A stretch of 52,721 bases of DNA from Bryobacterales bacterium (GTDB lineage Bacteria; Acidobacteriota; Terriglobia; Bryobacterales; Bryobacteraceae), in the NCBI GenBank assembly GCA_025350625.1, contig JANXXL010000006.1:1-52721 (forward strand), given 5' to 3'. The notes below the pieces were generated by a model, which had not been told where the DNA came from, made no database searches, and saw only the letters and a program-made list of their open reading frames with translations. How positions within the stretch are numbered: position 1 is the stretch's first letter; each line of letters starts with the position of its first letter. Of this stretch, positions 1 through 8,967 are shown in pieces. A program made the position numbers and the translations under genes.

Positions 1-1
1 C

Positions 2-205
2 GAGACGGCCGCGATTATGGTGTCGCCGTCAGAGTCGGCAGCCACTTCTAAGTCGAGTCTCATCTTCGATAAAGGGGCGGAAATAGCGGAGTTGTCGCGA
101 GTGAACCTCAGCAGCGGGCTGATTCTTTCGGTGACGCCGGCGAAGCGCCTTACAGCTACGCTCACACTGCCCGTGAAAGGATCGGTGGCCCTTTCGCACC
201 CATAG
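2..205 (+). CDS. C-terminal end of an unknown protein (5' end outside window)
   Basis: An open frame runs from the left edge to a TAG at 203-205 and gives 67 residues without a recognised domain. The tail alternates hydrophobic and polar residues (SGLILSVTPAKRLTATLTL), which would suit beta-strands of a secreted or beta-sandwich protein. A strong hairpin 26 bases after the stop supports a real gene end here. The opposite strand is also open but reads as an Arg/His-rich shadow. The function cannot be told from this fragment. Confidence 0.4.
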   Translation, partial: ETAAIMVSPSESAATSKSSLIFDKGAEIAELSRVNLSSGLILSVTPAKRLTATLTLPVKGSVALSHP

Positions 206-231
206 AAGCCGCATCTGCGGATTGCATTATT

Positions 232-257
232 CGGAGGGTCCTTCACGGGACCCTCCG
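232..257 (+). terminator. Hairpin terminator after the left-edge gene
   Basis: CGGAGGGTCC (232-241) pairs perfectly with GGACCCTCCG (248-257) around a six-base loop. The trailing sequence has only a weak T content (GACTTGTTACG), so it is an imperfect intrinsic terminator, but its place between two same-strand genes fits transcription termination. Confidence 0.55.
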
Positions 258-301
258 GACTTGTTACGCTCACATGAAATCCAGCGTCATATCATGTAGA
301 C

Positions 302-958
302 GTGACGTTTCTCCGAGCGCTGGTCCTGACCTCCATGCTGGCCCTGCCTGCGCGCCCGCAGGAAATCATCGATTTCGAGTCCGGCGGCTTGAAATACAAG
401 GCTATGACGCGAGGGGGCGTTACCGTCATGTTCTCGCTGCTGCCGATTCACATTCGCGATTATGCGACTCTCCAGATGGCCGTTTCGAACGGCTCACCTG
501 TTGCCTGGACCGTCAAACCTGAAGATTGCGGCTTCGAGAAACCCGACGGCCAGATGATCCAGGCCTTGCCCGCCAAGACAGTGGTGGGCACGTTGATCCA
601 AAAAGCCGGGCGCGGCGATGTAATCAAGCTAATTGCCGCCTATGAAGCCAGCCTGTTCAATAACGCCCAAATCCACTCCACGAACGGCTATGAATCGCGC
701 CGGCAGAATGCCTTCGCCGAGTTCGGGTCTTCAAAATTAAAAGCGGCGGCGGCAGCTTCGGCGATCGCCTTGGTGACTACCAAGCTTGCGCCGGGCCAGT
801 CGACCGACGGCGCGGTATTTTATCCCAACCAGGGCAAGCCGTTCGGAACCGGAAAACTCATCATCAATATGGCCGGAGAGACGTTTGTATTTCCCCTCGA
901 AGATCCCCGCGAAACCGCGAACCCGCACTCAGAACACAACCACCCGCGCGTCCCCTGA
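302..958 (+). CDS. Secreted hypothetical protein, 218 aa
   Basis: The GTG at 302 opens a protein with a short hydrophobic N-terminus (LRALVLTSMLALPARPQ) that reads as a Sec signal peptide with cleavage near residues 18-21. The mature part has no family motif I recognise; it contains an Ala/Lys-rich helix near residues 145-160 and a beta-rich C-terminal half. It is a single gene between the terminator at 232-257 and the convergent ygfZ-like gene, whose 3' end it overlaps by 30 bases. No clear Shine-Dalgarno precedes the start. A periplasmic or surface role is inferred only from the signal peptide. Confidence 0.7.
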   Translation: MTFLRALVLTSMLALPARPQEIIDFESGGLKYKAMTRGGVTVMFSLLPIHIRDYATLQMAVSNGSPVAWTVKPEDCGFEKPDGQMIQALPAKTVVGTLIQKAGRGDVIKLIAAYEASLFNNAQIHSTNGYESRRQNAFAEFGSSKLKAAAAASAIALVTTKLAPGQSTDGAVFYPNQGKPFGTGKLIINMAGETFVFPLEDPRETANPHSEHNHPRVP

Positions 959-1885
959 GCCCCCAGAAACCGGCAAACGGATTTCGGTGCCAGGTTCGGC
1001 AAAGGCGGTGCGCACATACGCCAGAGCCACCACTTTTCCGAGCGCCGGCGAGAATGCGGCGCTGGCGATTTCCCCCGCGTCAGCCTCGCCCGCTTTGAGT
1101 TTGCTTCCCGCCAAGGGCGGAGCCCCTTCCGCCGGTTCGGGCAAGTCGATTTCGAGCCGACGCAGCACCCGGTGAATCTGCGCACGGCTACGCACCCTCT
1201 CGACGATTTCCTGTCCCAGGTAGCAGCCTTTACTGAAGTGGACGGCGTTTAGTTGGGCGGTCTCCTGTACTAAATAGCGCTCGGTAATTTCTTCGCCGTA
1301 GCTCGGGCGCCCGTGTTCGATGCGAACTGTTCGCGCTTCCTGGGGAGTCGCTTCCAGTATCCCCGCACCACCGAGCGCCGCCACTAAGTCCGCTTTTTCC
1401 GCCGTGGGAAGAAAAATAAAAAAACCGCTCGCGCCTGTAGAGTTCACCCGCGCCACAGTTCGGTTTCCCCAAACCTGCGTCGCGAAATCCGCTTCGGGCA
1501 CAGGTGCGCCGAGCAGGTTGAGGGCGGCGGAAGCCCGCGGGCCTTCAATCGCAATGGTTGCCAGATCTCCGGTCGCGTCTTCAAGCGTGACATCGTCCGC
1601 GATAATGTAACGGTCAATGTGTTCGAAAAGCTTCGACCGCGTCGCCGGCTCGGTATCGAGCAGAAAATAATCCTCGCGGCAAAAAACATTCACATCGGCT
1701 AGAATGCGGCCCTGCGCGTTGAGGAAAAAGGCGTAGCAACCCTCGCCCGGCGAGAGCGATTGGATGTCTTGCGTGGTCATCGCGTGAAGCAGGCGCGCGC
1801 GATCCTCACCCAGCACGCGAATCTTGCCGCGCGCGGATAGATCAATCCACGCGGCGCTCTCGCGCAAACCGAGGTAACCGTCCAT
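929..1885 (-). CDS. ygfZ: YgfZ/GcvT family folate-binding protein
   Basis: This 318-residue protein belongs to the YgfZ (IBA57) branch of the aminomethyltransferase fold, tetrahydrofolate-dependent proteins that help maintain or repair Fe-S clusters in enzymes such as MiaB. The diagnostic signature KGCYLGQE lies at residues 219-226, with the conserved Cys that separates YgfZ from true glycine-cleavage T-proteins. The open frame extends far upstream on the minus strand, but homology begins at the ATG at 1885 and the upstream part is the shadow of the hydrolase gene. It is divergent from that gene with 39 bases between starts, so the two probably share a promoter region. Confidence 0.9.
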   Translation of the reverse strand: MDGYLGLRESAAWIDLSARGKIRVLGEDRARLLHAMTTQDIQSLSPGEGCYAFFLNAQGRILADVNVFCREDYFLLDTEPATRSKLFEHIDRYIIADDVTLEDATGDLATIAIEGPRASAALNLLGAPVPEADFATQVWGNRTVARVNSTGASGFFIFLPTAEKADLVAALGGAGILEATPQEARTVRIEHGRPSYGEEITERYLVQETAQLNAVHFSKGCYLGQEIVERVRSRAQIHRVLRRLEIDLPEPAEGAPPLAGSKLKAGEADAGEIASAAFSPALGKVVALAYVRTAFAEPGTEIRLPVSGGSGDARVVVF

Positions 1886-1895
1886 ACCCCTACTG

Positions 1896-1901
1896 TATAA
1901 T
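1896..1901 (+). promoter_or_regulatory. Consensus -10 box upstream of the MBL hydrolase
   Basis: A perfect TATAAT lies 23 bases before the ATG at 1925, placing transcription start near 1908. The matching -35 region is poor. The same AT-rich segment read on the other strand contains TATACA just upstream of the ygfZ start, so the 39-base gap may hold both divergent promoters. Confidence 0.45.
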
Positions 1902-1924
1902 GATGCCGAAATGCCGGCCTCAAA

Positions 1925-2557
1925 ATGATCCATGAAATCCTGCCCGTGGGCTTGCTCCAGTGCAATTGCTCGATCTTCGGCGACGAGCAATCGCATGACG
2001 CCATCGTGATCGACCCGGGCGACAATATCGACGACATTCTCGCGATTCTGGACAAACACTCGCTGCATGTGAAGACCATCGTGATCACGCACGCCCACAT
2101 CGACCACATCGGCGGAGCCGCCAAGCTTAAAGCCGCCACCGGCGCGCCGGTTGTGATGAACGCTCTCGACCAGGAACTCTACGATCATCTGGATGTGCAG
2201 GCGTCCTGGCTCGGCACGGAACCGCCCACACGCACCGCGATCGATGCCGGGGCTTCCGACGGCGATACACTTACGCTGGGTCCGGCTGAATTCCGCGTGC
2301 TCTACACGCCGGGCCACACCCAAGGCAGCATCTCTTTGTGGATTCCCACGGAGAATAAACTGATCGCGGGCGACACGCTCTTTCGCGACAGCATCGGCCG
2401 CACTGACTTGCCGGGTGGAAATCCACAGCAGATCCTGCGCTCGATCGAAGGCCAACTGCTGCGTTTGCCGGAAGAAACCGTGGTGGTCCCCGGGCACGGC
2501 CCTAACACCACCATCGGCCGCGAAAAAGAACGCAATCCGTTTTTACAAGGACTCTGA
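1925..2557 (+). CDS. MBL-fold metallo-hydrolase (glyoxalase II-like)
   Basis: A 210-residue metallo-beta-lactamase-fold hydrolase with the full two-metal site: H56-A-H58-I-D60-H61, H131 in TPGHTQGS, D150 in AGDTLF and H191 in PGHGPNT. The length and motif spacing match the small YcbL/GloB-like group that cleaves thioester substrates such as S-lactoylglutathione. The true substrate cannot be read from sequence. There is no signal peptide, so it is cytoplasmic. The gene is divergent from ygfZ and convergent with a small unknown gene whose stop it overlaps by 15 bases. Confidence 0.9.
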   Translation: MIHEILPVGLLQCNCSIFGDEQSHDAIVIDPGDNIDDILAILDKHSLHVKTIVITHAHIDHIGGAAKLKAATGAPVVMNALDQELYDHLDVQASWLGTEPPTRTAIDAGASDGDTLTLGPAEFRVLYTPGHTQGSISLWIPTENKLIAGDTLFRDSIGRTDLPGGNPQQILRSIEGQLLRLPEETVVVPGHGPNTTIGREKERNPFLQGL

Positions 2558-2809
2558 TTTCCGGCGCTGCATCTCGGTCATGACGCTGGCCACCAGCTCT
2601 TTCGCGCCGGTCAGGCATTCGCTGATCATCTGCACGTCCATGACGGGCTTTCCAGGCTGACGTGCGCTCTGGCAATAGACGCCATGCTGGCCCACCAGCA
2701 CCAGCGCATCGGTGAGCAAATCGAGTGTCACCGCGAGACGGCCCCGCTCCAGGCCCATGCGGAACTCAAACTCTTCGAGCGCTTGCTTACGGTCTTCATA
2801 AACGGACAT
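2543..2809 (-). CDS. Small hypothetical protein, 88 aa
   Basis: An 88-residue protein, predicted helical and charged (EDRKQALEEFEFRMGLERG near the start; EMQRRK near the end) with a more hydrophobic centre. It has two Cys and no known motif. It lies 24 bases downstream of the large propeller gene on the same strand and could be cotranscribed with it. No Shine-Dalgarno is visible at the ATG. It could be a small helical accessory protein; function unknown. Confidence 0.6.
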   Translation of the reverse strand: MSVYEDRKQALEEFEFRMGLERGRLAVTLDLLTDALVLVGQHGVYCQSARQPGKPVMDVQMISECLTGAKELVASVMTEMQRRKSESL

Positions 2810-2833
2810 TTGCTTTAAAGTATGACGCTCCGG

Positions 2834-5800
2834 TCAGGGGACCGTCCAAGCGCCCCGCTGGACCCATCCGGAATTGGTATTAGGTTCGTCGGCTTGCAGA
2901 TAAACGGTTTTGGCTCCGCTGAAGGTGCGGAATACCGTGTTGACGGTGAACGAGACCGAATTACCGGAGTGAACCATAACCGTAAATCCGACGGCGCACT
3001 GCGTGTTGAAGAGATTCGCCGAGGACCCAATCGGCTTGGTGCTCAGCGTGGTACCGGCGTCGTCATAAAGCCCGATGGTTCCCGTGACGCGGTTATACAC
3101 CAGATAACAGGCATTAGCCTGCACCGAAGGCGCGCCCGCGGTGATGAGCATGGACATGCCGACAATGTTCAGTTGCGAAGAAGAGTCGCTCACCGTGAAA
3201 GTGAAGTTGGGCGATGCACCCGTACCCGACGCCGGCGAGACGGAATCGGCCGTGGGCGCGCCGCCGGTGACGGTCCACCCACCCACGGTGACGAAGCCCG
3301 AATTGACGACCGTTTCCGATGCCAGCAAATATATGTTCTTCGCGCCGAACCAGCTGGCATTGAAAGCCAAGTCCACCGTGACGATCACCGATGTTACTCC
3401 GATCACCACGGTAGTATTCGCGCCGTTCAAGCTGCACTGGCTGTTTGACGCAATGGTGTTCGATCCCGGCGTCACCTTCGCGGCGCCATTTGCCGGGATA
3501 TCGAATGCCAGCGACACCACGTTCTGAGTGCGGTCATACACCATGCTGCACGCATTGGTGGTGCTGAGCGAAGAAGAAATCAGCATCGCCATGCCGGTGA
3601 TGAAGCCCGCGCCGCCTTGGTCGGAAGCGGTGAAGCTGAAGCGCTGGCCGGGTCCCGATCCGGAGGCCGGAACCGCGGAGTTTGCCACCGGCAGTCCTCC
3701 GGCTGCGACCAGGTAAGTCCCCCGCAGGAGCCACCCCGTGTTCTGCCCGGTTTCGGACGCAAACATGTAAATGTTCTTGGTGCCGCTGAAGGCTGCCTTG
3801 AAGGTGATGGATGCGGTCAATATTTGGGATAATCCGGACGCCGCCGACGTCACCGCTCCCACCTGGCACTGGCTGTTCTGCAATACCACGCCAGAACTGA
3901 TCAGCTTCGAATCGGACCCGGCCGCGGAATCCCAGAGCAGCGACACTTTGCCCGCATTGCGGTCGTATACGATATCGCAGGCGTTGGTAACGGTAGCGCT
4001 GGTGGTGTTGAACAACATCGCCAGTCCGATCAGATTCGCGGCATTCTGCGTGTCTGAAAACACAAACGTGAAGGTCTGGCTGGAGCCGCTGGCGCCGTTC
4101 GGGGACACCGTATCGGCCGAGGGCACGGGCGGAGGAATCACCGCCGTCCACGTCCCGCGCGCCACCCATCCGGTATTCGCGCCTGCGTCGGCAGCATAAA
4201 GATAAACCGTCTTAGCGCCGCCAAAGCCCGGCCGGAACGTCAGCGAGACATTGAGGGTCAGCGTGCTCCCCGCGAGACTGACGGAGCTGCCGGCCCCGTT
4301 CACGATGCACTGGCTGTTCTGCTGGCTGCCGCCGCCGAAAGTAACGGCCTGCGATCCACTGGCCGGATCGTCGTTAGCCAGGCTCAGGACACCCGTCGAC
4401 TGGTTGTAGTTGACGTAGCAGGCAAATGCGGTAGCGGCGCTGGTATTCACCAGCAACGACACGGTAGTCAGCGCCGCGGCGCCTCCGGTATCGGTATACT
4501 GCGCCGCAAACACCACGGTGTTGCCGCTTCCCGACGACGGCGTCACCGATACCGCCGACGGTATCTGCGGCGGCGGAGCGGTCACCCCTAAACGCGCCAG
4601 CCAGCCGACGCTGCTTCCGGTATTTGTTGTTTGAATCGCCCCCACCAGCGGCAAATCGAGCGAACTGGTTTGTCCTCCTAAGAACATGTTGCCGTTGGCA
4701 TCGACCGCCAATGCATTTGCCACATCTGACTTGCTTCCCCCGTACCAGGTGGAGAAACCCAACGCATTGCCTGCAGGGTTCAATTTCGCAACAAAAGCGT
4801 CATAAAAACCGCCGAACGCACCCTGCACCGGATTACTTTGCGCGAAATCGCCAGAAGAGGTGTACCCTGCCGCGTAAGCATTCCCGCTGCTGTCGAGCCC
4901 AATTCCCCAGGCCCAGTCAAAGCTGGTTCCCCCCAAGTAAGTGCTGTAAACCAAGGCAGAGCCGGCGGGATTGATCTTGGTGACAAACGCATCCGCAACA
5001 CCGTTGAAGGCGACCTGGTACGCGCCGGTGGTCACCGGAAAATCCGTCGAGTTAGTGACGCCCGCAATATAGGCGTTGCCTGTCGAATCGACCGCGATTC
5101 CATTGGCAAGCTCGGGTGTAATCGTGCCCGTGCCGCCCAGGTAGGTGCTGTACACCAGAGCCGTGCCTCCCGCGTTCAGCTTGGCGATGAAGGCATCTTG
5201 CGCGCCGCGGTTGCTCGTCTGAATCGCCCCGGCCAATGGAAAGTTCGTCGAATAAGTGCCACCGGCGATATACGCGTTGCCGCTACTATCAACCGCGATT
5301 CCACCCGCATGTTCGTCGAGCGTGCCGCCGAGAAAGGTGCTGTAGGCAACCGCGCCGCTAGAATTCAGCTTGGTAATGAACGCGTCCATCCCGCCGCCGA
5401 GCGCCGCTTGGACGCCGGCGACCACCGGAAAATTCGCGGACTGCGTATCGCCGGCGATATAAGCGCTCCCCGATCCATCGACGGCGATTGCCGTGCCCAC
5501 CTCGTAGTTGGTTCCACCCAGGTAGGTGCTATAGAGCAGCGTGTTGCCGACATTATTCAATTTCAGCGCAAAAACTGTCTTCGCGCCGCCGAGTGTCGAA
5601 CGCACCGGTGAAACCAGCGGGAAGTTCGAGGACGCAGTCGACCCCGTAACATAGGCCTGCCCGCTGCCATCGACAGCAATTGCCGCCGCCCGGTCATCGC
5701 CAGTTCCGCCAATATAGGTGGCGTAGACCAGCGCGCTCCCCGTGGGATTCAGTTTCACGATGAATGCATCCGCGCTGCCCGCGTTCGCGGCTTGTTCCGC

Positions 5801-6559
5801 CAGAACAATCGGAAAATTCAGCGCCTCGGTCCAGCCGGCCGCGTAGAGATTACCGCTGCTGTCGAGCGCCACGCCGGTCACTGCTCCCAGGCCCGTGCCT
5901 CCCATGTAGGTTGCGTACGAGATTACCGGATCGATCACCAAGGGCAGGGAATGATCATAGCTATTAACGTTGAAACCAACAGTGCGGCGATCGCGTAGGC
6001 GAAAGCGGCCCTTGACGCTCACCCGGCCGTTGGGCGTGTCCTGGTAAATCTCGGGGGCGTCTTCGATCAGACCTCGCGCATGCAGCCGTCCGCCAGCGTC
6101 GATCCAAAGATCCTTGGAATATGTCAGGCAGATCTCGTCCGGCTCGGCTCCCGGCGCAACTTGAAATTCGGACTTGACCCGGCCGCCGGCTGTCCCCGAA
6201 TAAGTGAGATCGATTCCGGGATAAAGATTTGCATAATGAATCTTGCGGTGGGTGGGTAAGCCTGTCCGCCACTTTTGGGGGTCCTGGCCCGTTAGGAAAT
6301 TGGCGCTACCCATGGGCTCGCCACCCTCCAACGCCACAGCGCCACTAGCCCCTTCAAAGGTGGCGCGGACTACCGCATCCCCCACCTCAAACGCGACGCC
6401 CTCGCGGGTAAACACAGCCAACGTGTCAGGAGTACGAATCAGAAAACGGTTCGGCGAGTCTTCTATGAAGAACAGCGGGTAAGGAAGGCCGTCCGCGGAA
6501 AACGCGGGTGCACCTGCCGATACCAGCGCCACGGCCAAGAGAAATCCGGAAAGCCACAT
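2834..6559 (-). CDS. Secreted SBBP-repeat beta-propeller protein, 1241 aa
   Basis: After a Sec signal peptide (cleavage near FSA at about residue 22) comes an N-terminal domain of about 190 residues typical of acidobacterial SBBP proteins (YPGIDLTYSG). Residues of about 210-660 form successive 50-70-residue SBBP blades, each with variants of VYSTYLGGT, AVDSSGNAYIAG and DAFITKLN. Residues 666-1241 are four diverged modules of about 140 residues (separate entry). SBBP proteins are extracellular beta-propellers of unknown ligand, expanded in Acidobacteriota and some Planctomycetes. There is no C-terminal sorting signal or membrane anchor, so release or surface adhesion by another route is likely. 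Confidence 0.88.
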   Translation of the reverse strand: MWLSGFLLAVALVSAGAPAFSADGLPYPLFFIEDSPNRFLIRTPDTLAVFTREGVAFEVGDAVVRATFEGASGAVALEGGEPMGSANFLTGQDPQKWRTGLPTHRKIHYANLYPGIDLTYSGTAGGRVKSEFQVAPGAEPDEICLTYSKDLWIDAGGRLHARGLIEDAPEIYQDTPNGRVSVKGRFRLRDRRTVGFNVNSYDHSLPLVIDPVISYATYMGGTGLGAVTGVALDSSGNLYAAGWTEALNFPIVLAEQAANAGSADAFIVKLNPTGSALVYATYIGGTGDDRAAAIAVDGSGQAYVTGSTASSNFPLVSPVRSTLGGAKTVFALKLNNVGNTLLYSTYLGGTNYEVGTAIAVDGSGSAYIAGDTQSANFPVVAGVQAALGGGMDAFITKLNSSGAVAYSTFLGGTLDEHAGGIAVDSSGNAYIAGGTYSTNFPLAGAIQTSNRGAQDAFIAKLNAGGTALVYSTYLGGTGTITPELANGIAVDSTGNAYIAGVTNSTDFPVTTGAYQVAFNGVADAFVTKINPAGSALVYSTYLGGTSFDWAWGIGLDSSGNAYAAGYTSSGDFAQSNPVQGAFGGFYDAFVAKLNPAGNALGFSTWYGGSKSDVANALAVDANGNMFLGGQTSSLDLPLVGAIQTTNTGSSVGWLARLGVTAPPPQIPSAVSVTPSSGSGNTVVFAAQYTDTGGAAALTTVSLLVNTSAATAFACYVNYNQSTGVLSLANDDPASGSQAVTFGGGSQQNSQCIVNGAGSSVSLAGSTLTLNVSLTFRPGFGGAKTVYLYAADAGANTGWVARGTWTAVIPPPVPSADTVSPNGASGSSQTFTFVFSDTQNAANLIGLAMLFNTTSATVTNACDIVYDRNAGKVSLLWDSAAGSDSKLISSGVVLQNSQCQVGAVTSAASGLSQILTASITFKAAFSGTKNIYMFASETGQNTGWLLRGTYLVAAGGLPVANSAVPASGSGPGQRFSFTASDQGGAGFITGMAMLISSSLSTTNACSMVYDRTQNVVSLAFDIPANGAAKVTPGSNTIASNSQCSLNGANTTVVIGVTSVIVTVDLAFNASWFGAKNIYLLASETVVNSGFVTVGGWTVTGGAPTADSVSPASGTGASPNFTFTVSDSSSQLNIVGMSMLITAGAPSVQANACYLVYNRVTGTIGLYDDAGTTLSTKPIGSSANLFNTQCAVGFTVMVHSGNSVSFTVNTVFRTFSGAKTVYLQADEPNTNSGWVQRGAWTVP
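2837..4564 (-). repeat. Four tandem ~140-aa Cys-paired modules in the propeller protein
   Basis: Protein-level repeats at residues 666-812, 813-957, 958-1101 and 1102-1241. Each begins with a SVxPxSGxG-like phrase, has a Cys in the middle (FACY, NACD, NACS, NACY) and a second Cys about 36 residues later (NSQC or NTQC), and ends with a phrase like GAKTVYLxAxxxxxNSGWVxRGxW. The paired Cys probably form a disulfide within each module. The repeats are well diverged at DNA level, so they are old duplications. Confidence 0.8.
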
Positions 6560-6608
6560 CTACCTTGAATATCAGGTGAGTCCGTGAAACCCGAGGGTCC
6601 GATAAAAC

Positions 6609-7628
6609 CTACGCCCCTATGTAGCGGGCGTACACGCTGCGGGCGATTCCCACGTCGGTAGTGCCCTTAATGATGGCGCGCCCGTCGGGAAAGACCGTGA
6701 GCTCGTAAGAGTCCAGCGCAACCCGCAACGCAAACTCGTTCGAGCGCACCGGAGCGAGCGCTCCCAGCCGCGCAGCCAGCGCGGGCAGGTCCACCGGCCG
6801 CGAACGCTCATGAATCTGCACCGCATTGCGCCCGCACAAGCTGATGGGCGCGCGCCGCGAGCCATCCAGATATACGAACTCCCTGCGGACGCAACACGGG
6901 CAATCGGCATCGCGCGCGGGTGGAGCCACCTGGCGGATGGCGCCCGTCCAGATATCCACAGTGGTGATGCGAGCCGTTACCGCATCCGCACCCAGCGCCA
7001 GCATCTTCAAAGCGTCGGCAGTCTGAAGAGCGGCAATAGTGGCCGTCACCGGCGCCAGCACGCCTTCGGTTTCGCAAGTCGGCTGCGCCCCCTCGGGAGG
7101 CTCGGGATAGACGCAGCGAAAACAAGCCGTGCTCCCCGGCACAATCGCAAGCTTGATCCCATAGCTCCCGACCGCCGCCCCGTAGACCCAGGGGATTCCC
7201 CGCTCGACCGCGGCATCATTGATCAGAAAGCGCGTTTCGAAATTGTCGGTCCCGTCGAGGATCAAGTCGATATTCTCAAACAGATCCTCAATATTCGCCG
7301 CGGTGAGGTCGGCCACCATTGGTTCGACCACGACGTCTGAATTCACCCGCGCCAGCCGCCGCGCCGCCGCCACCGCTTTGGGGAGAGCCTCGGCCGCGTC
7401 CGCCTCCTCAAACAAAAACTGGCGCTGCAAATTGGACCATTCGACAAAATCCCGGTCGATGATCCGCAGCCGCCCTACGCCTGCGCGCGCCATTGCCTCG
7501 GCTTGGACCGTCCCCAGCGCCCCGCAGCCGACGATAGCTACGCTTGCCGCGCCGATTTTGGCTTGGCCCGCTTCGCCCAAAGGCCGAAACCGGATTTGAC
7601 GCGAGTAACGAGATTCTGGGGAACGCAT
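6609..7628 (-). CDS. ThiF/MoeB/HesA-family E1-like adenylyltransferase
   Basis: A 339-residue E1-like enzyme that should adenylate the C-terminus of a ubiquitin-like sulfur carrier (ThiS or MoaD type). Visible: nucleotide-binding GCGALG at 34-39, NLQRQ at 66-70, K84, DGTDN at 125-129, a candidate catalytic C185 in TCETEGV, and a zinc site made of C169/C172 and C243/C246. A C-terminal segment of about 90 residues follows the E1 core. The open frame extends 39 codons further upstream, but the family normally begins with ERYSRQ-like text, so ATG 7628 is preferred. No sulfur carrier, ThiG or MoaE gene is nearby, so the pathway is uncertain. Confidence 0.88.
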   Translation of the reverse strand: MRSPESRYSRQIRFRPLGEAGQAKIGAASVAIVGCGALGTVQAEAMARAGVGRLRIIDRDFVEWSNLQRQFLFEEADAAEALPKAVAAARRLARVNSDVVVEPMVADLTAANIEDLFENIDLILDGTDNFETRFLINDAAVERGIPWVYGAAVGSYGIKLAIVPGSTACFRCVYPEPPEGAQPTCETEGVLAPVTATIAALQTADALKMLALGADAVTARITTVDIWTGAIRQVAPPARDADCPCCVRREFVYLDGSRRAPISLCGRNAVQIHERSRPVDLPALAARLGALAPVRSNEFALRVALDSYELTVFPDGRAIIKGTTDVGIARSVYARYIGA

Positions 7629-7780
7629 CTGCACGGTAGGAACCCATTCAGATGTTAGCAGCAAGTCCCACAGACTCCGGGTTCCGTTTGACAGCCCCCC
7701 ATTCGTAGTAACCCGCAAAAAAGCACTCCGTTGTGCGAACGTCAAGAGGTGGGATAGGTTAAGAATGAACGAAGGGAAGG

Positions 7781-8170
7781 GTGCTCGCCGTGGAGTTGGT
7801 GCGCGCGATGGCTGTTGAAGACAGTTGCCCAGAATGCCGGGACGATCTGCTAGCAGAAGCGCAATCTCTCGGAGGACTCCCGCTCGCTGGTGATGTCGTC
7901 ATGGTTCCTAAGCATTGGCTCAACAGGGAATGTCCTCATGACCGCCCAGGCCTTAGATTTAAAGAGTTGGCTGTAGCCGACGCTGTTGAGCTGTCACGAG
8001 GAGCGGAACGAGCAAAGTCCGGCGAAGTCGAGTTGCAGGCTGCCGATTCTAAAATTGATGCAACGAAGGACATTGGGTATCCAGTTCGAGAGCACGGGCC
8101 GTATGGTTCGCACCCGATGCACGATGATTTCGACGACGAATCAGGCCCAGAAGGGTCTGGAACCTACTAG
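7781..8170 (+). CDS. Possible small acidic protein, 129 aa
   Basis: The GTG at 7781 (or the ATG at 7808) opens a hydrophilic, acidic frame with a CPEC pair near its start, a NRECPHDRPG phrase in the middle and a DFDDESG tail. No family is recognised and no good ribosome site is seen. The opposite strand is partly open at 8049-8342. Amino-acid composition is protein-like, but the call is weak. It lies in a stretch that looks less GC-rich than the flanks. The 265 bases after it (8171-8435) hold nothing I can identify. Confidence 0.3.
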   Translation: MLAVELVRAMAVEDSCPECRDDLLAEAQSLGGLPLAGDVVMVPKHWLNRECPHDRPGLRFKELAVADAVELSRGAERAKSGEVELQAADSKIDATKDIGYPVREHGPYGSHPMHDDFDDESGPEGSGTY

Positions 8171-8435
8171 ATCCACTCACGTCCACAAAAGTCATCTGAT
8201 ACGATTCGTGTGACAGAGTTCGGTACGCCGAGCCGATGCGCGGCAGGAAACTGCCGGACGAGCGACTGGAGGAGCGGAACACATCGTTTCCCTTCGGAGC
8301 GAAGGGCTGCGTTGCCACAGCTAGAATGCCAAACGCTGACATTTCGCACGACGCGCCAGTCGTTCCAAACTTCTAGGGACATATTTATCCGACTACCCTC
8401 GATTTGGTAGGTGCCTGAAAACGGCGCTGAAAGAT

Positions 8436-8777
8436 TTAGGAATCGGACGGTAGCTTGAACAAGGCCGCCTCGTGGTAGAGGAACAACTTATCCGACCATT
8501 CTGGAAGAACTTCGGCTAGTGGAATTGCCCGCTCGCACCTTAGACAGCTAATCTGATAGACCGCAGCTTCCTTAAGTCTTCTGACAACCATTCGAGCGCC
8601 GCATATAGGGCAGGAGATTCGAGGAATATGGTTGGAGTGTATACAGTCCGGCTTGCCGCATCCGACGCAGTTCGCCCGGACCTCAAGGCTACTGCTGCTC
8701 TTACGAACAATCCGTGATTTCTTTTCGTGGCAACGAGACGGAATCGTAGCGAAAAGCTCCAACGTCAGATCTTCCAT
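8436..8777 (-). CDS. Small zinc-ribbon protein, 113 aa
   Basis: The 113-residue product carries CVGCGKPDC, then CPICG and CLRC pairs, spaced as one or two zinc knuckles between residues 37 and 82. The N-terminal 35 residues are basic and Ser-rich. There is no signal peptide, so it should be a cytoplasmic metal-binding protein, possibly nucleic-acid binding. It is one of two small zinc-ribbon genes in this islet. Start taken at the ATG at 8777; no convincing Shine-Dalgarno is seen. Confidence 0.6.
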   Translation of the reverse strand: MEDLTLELFATIPSRCHEKKSRIVRKSSSSLEVRANCVGCGKPDCIHSNHIPRISCPICGARMVVRRLKEAAVYQISCLRCERAIPLAEVLPEWSDKLFLYHEAALFKLPSDS

Positions 8778-8909
8778 CGAATGTCAGACTATCACGCAAG
8801 TAGTTCGGCCAAGTCGGGCATAATTTCATCGTGCGGCTTCATAGGGCAAAACGCAATTCTCAACAACGGCACACATAGCAACGAAGGGCGCTAAGGCGCC
8901 ATGGAAAGG

Positions 8910-8967
8910 AAAAAGCTGAGCGTGGGGAACCACCTCAAGGGGTTCATGGTTAACTCTGGCCCCACGC
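8910..8967 (-). terminator. Intrinsic terminator of the 55-aa zinc-ribbon gene
   Basis: GCGTGGGG (8920-8927) pairs with CCCCACGC (8960-8967), with an inner AACCA/TGGTT pairing. Read on the minus strand the hairpin begins right after the stop codon at 8968-8970 and is followed by TCAGCTTTTTCC, a T tract typical of rho-independent termination. Confidence 0.65.
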
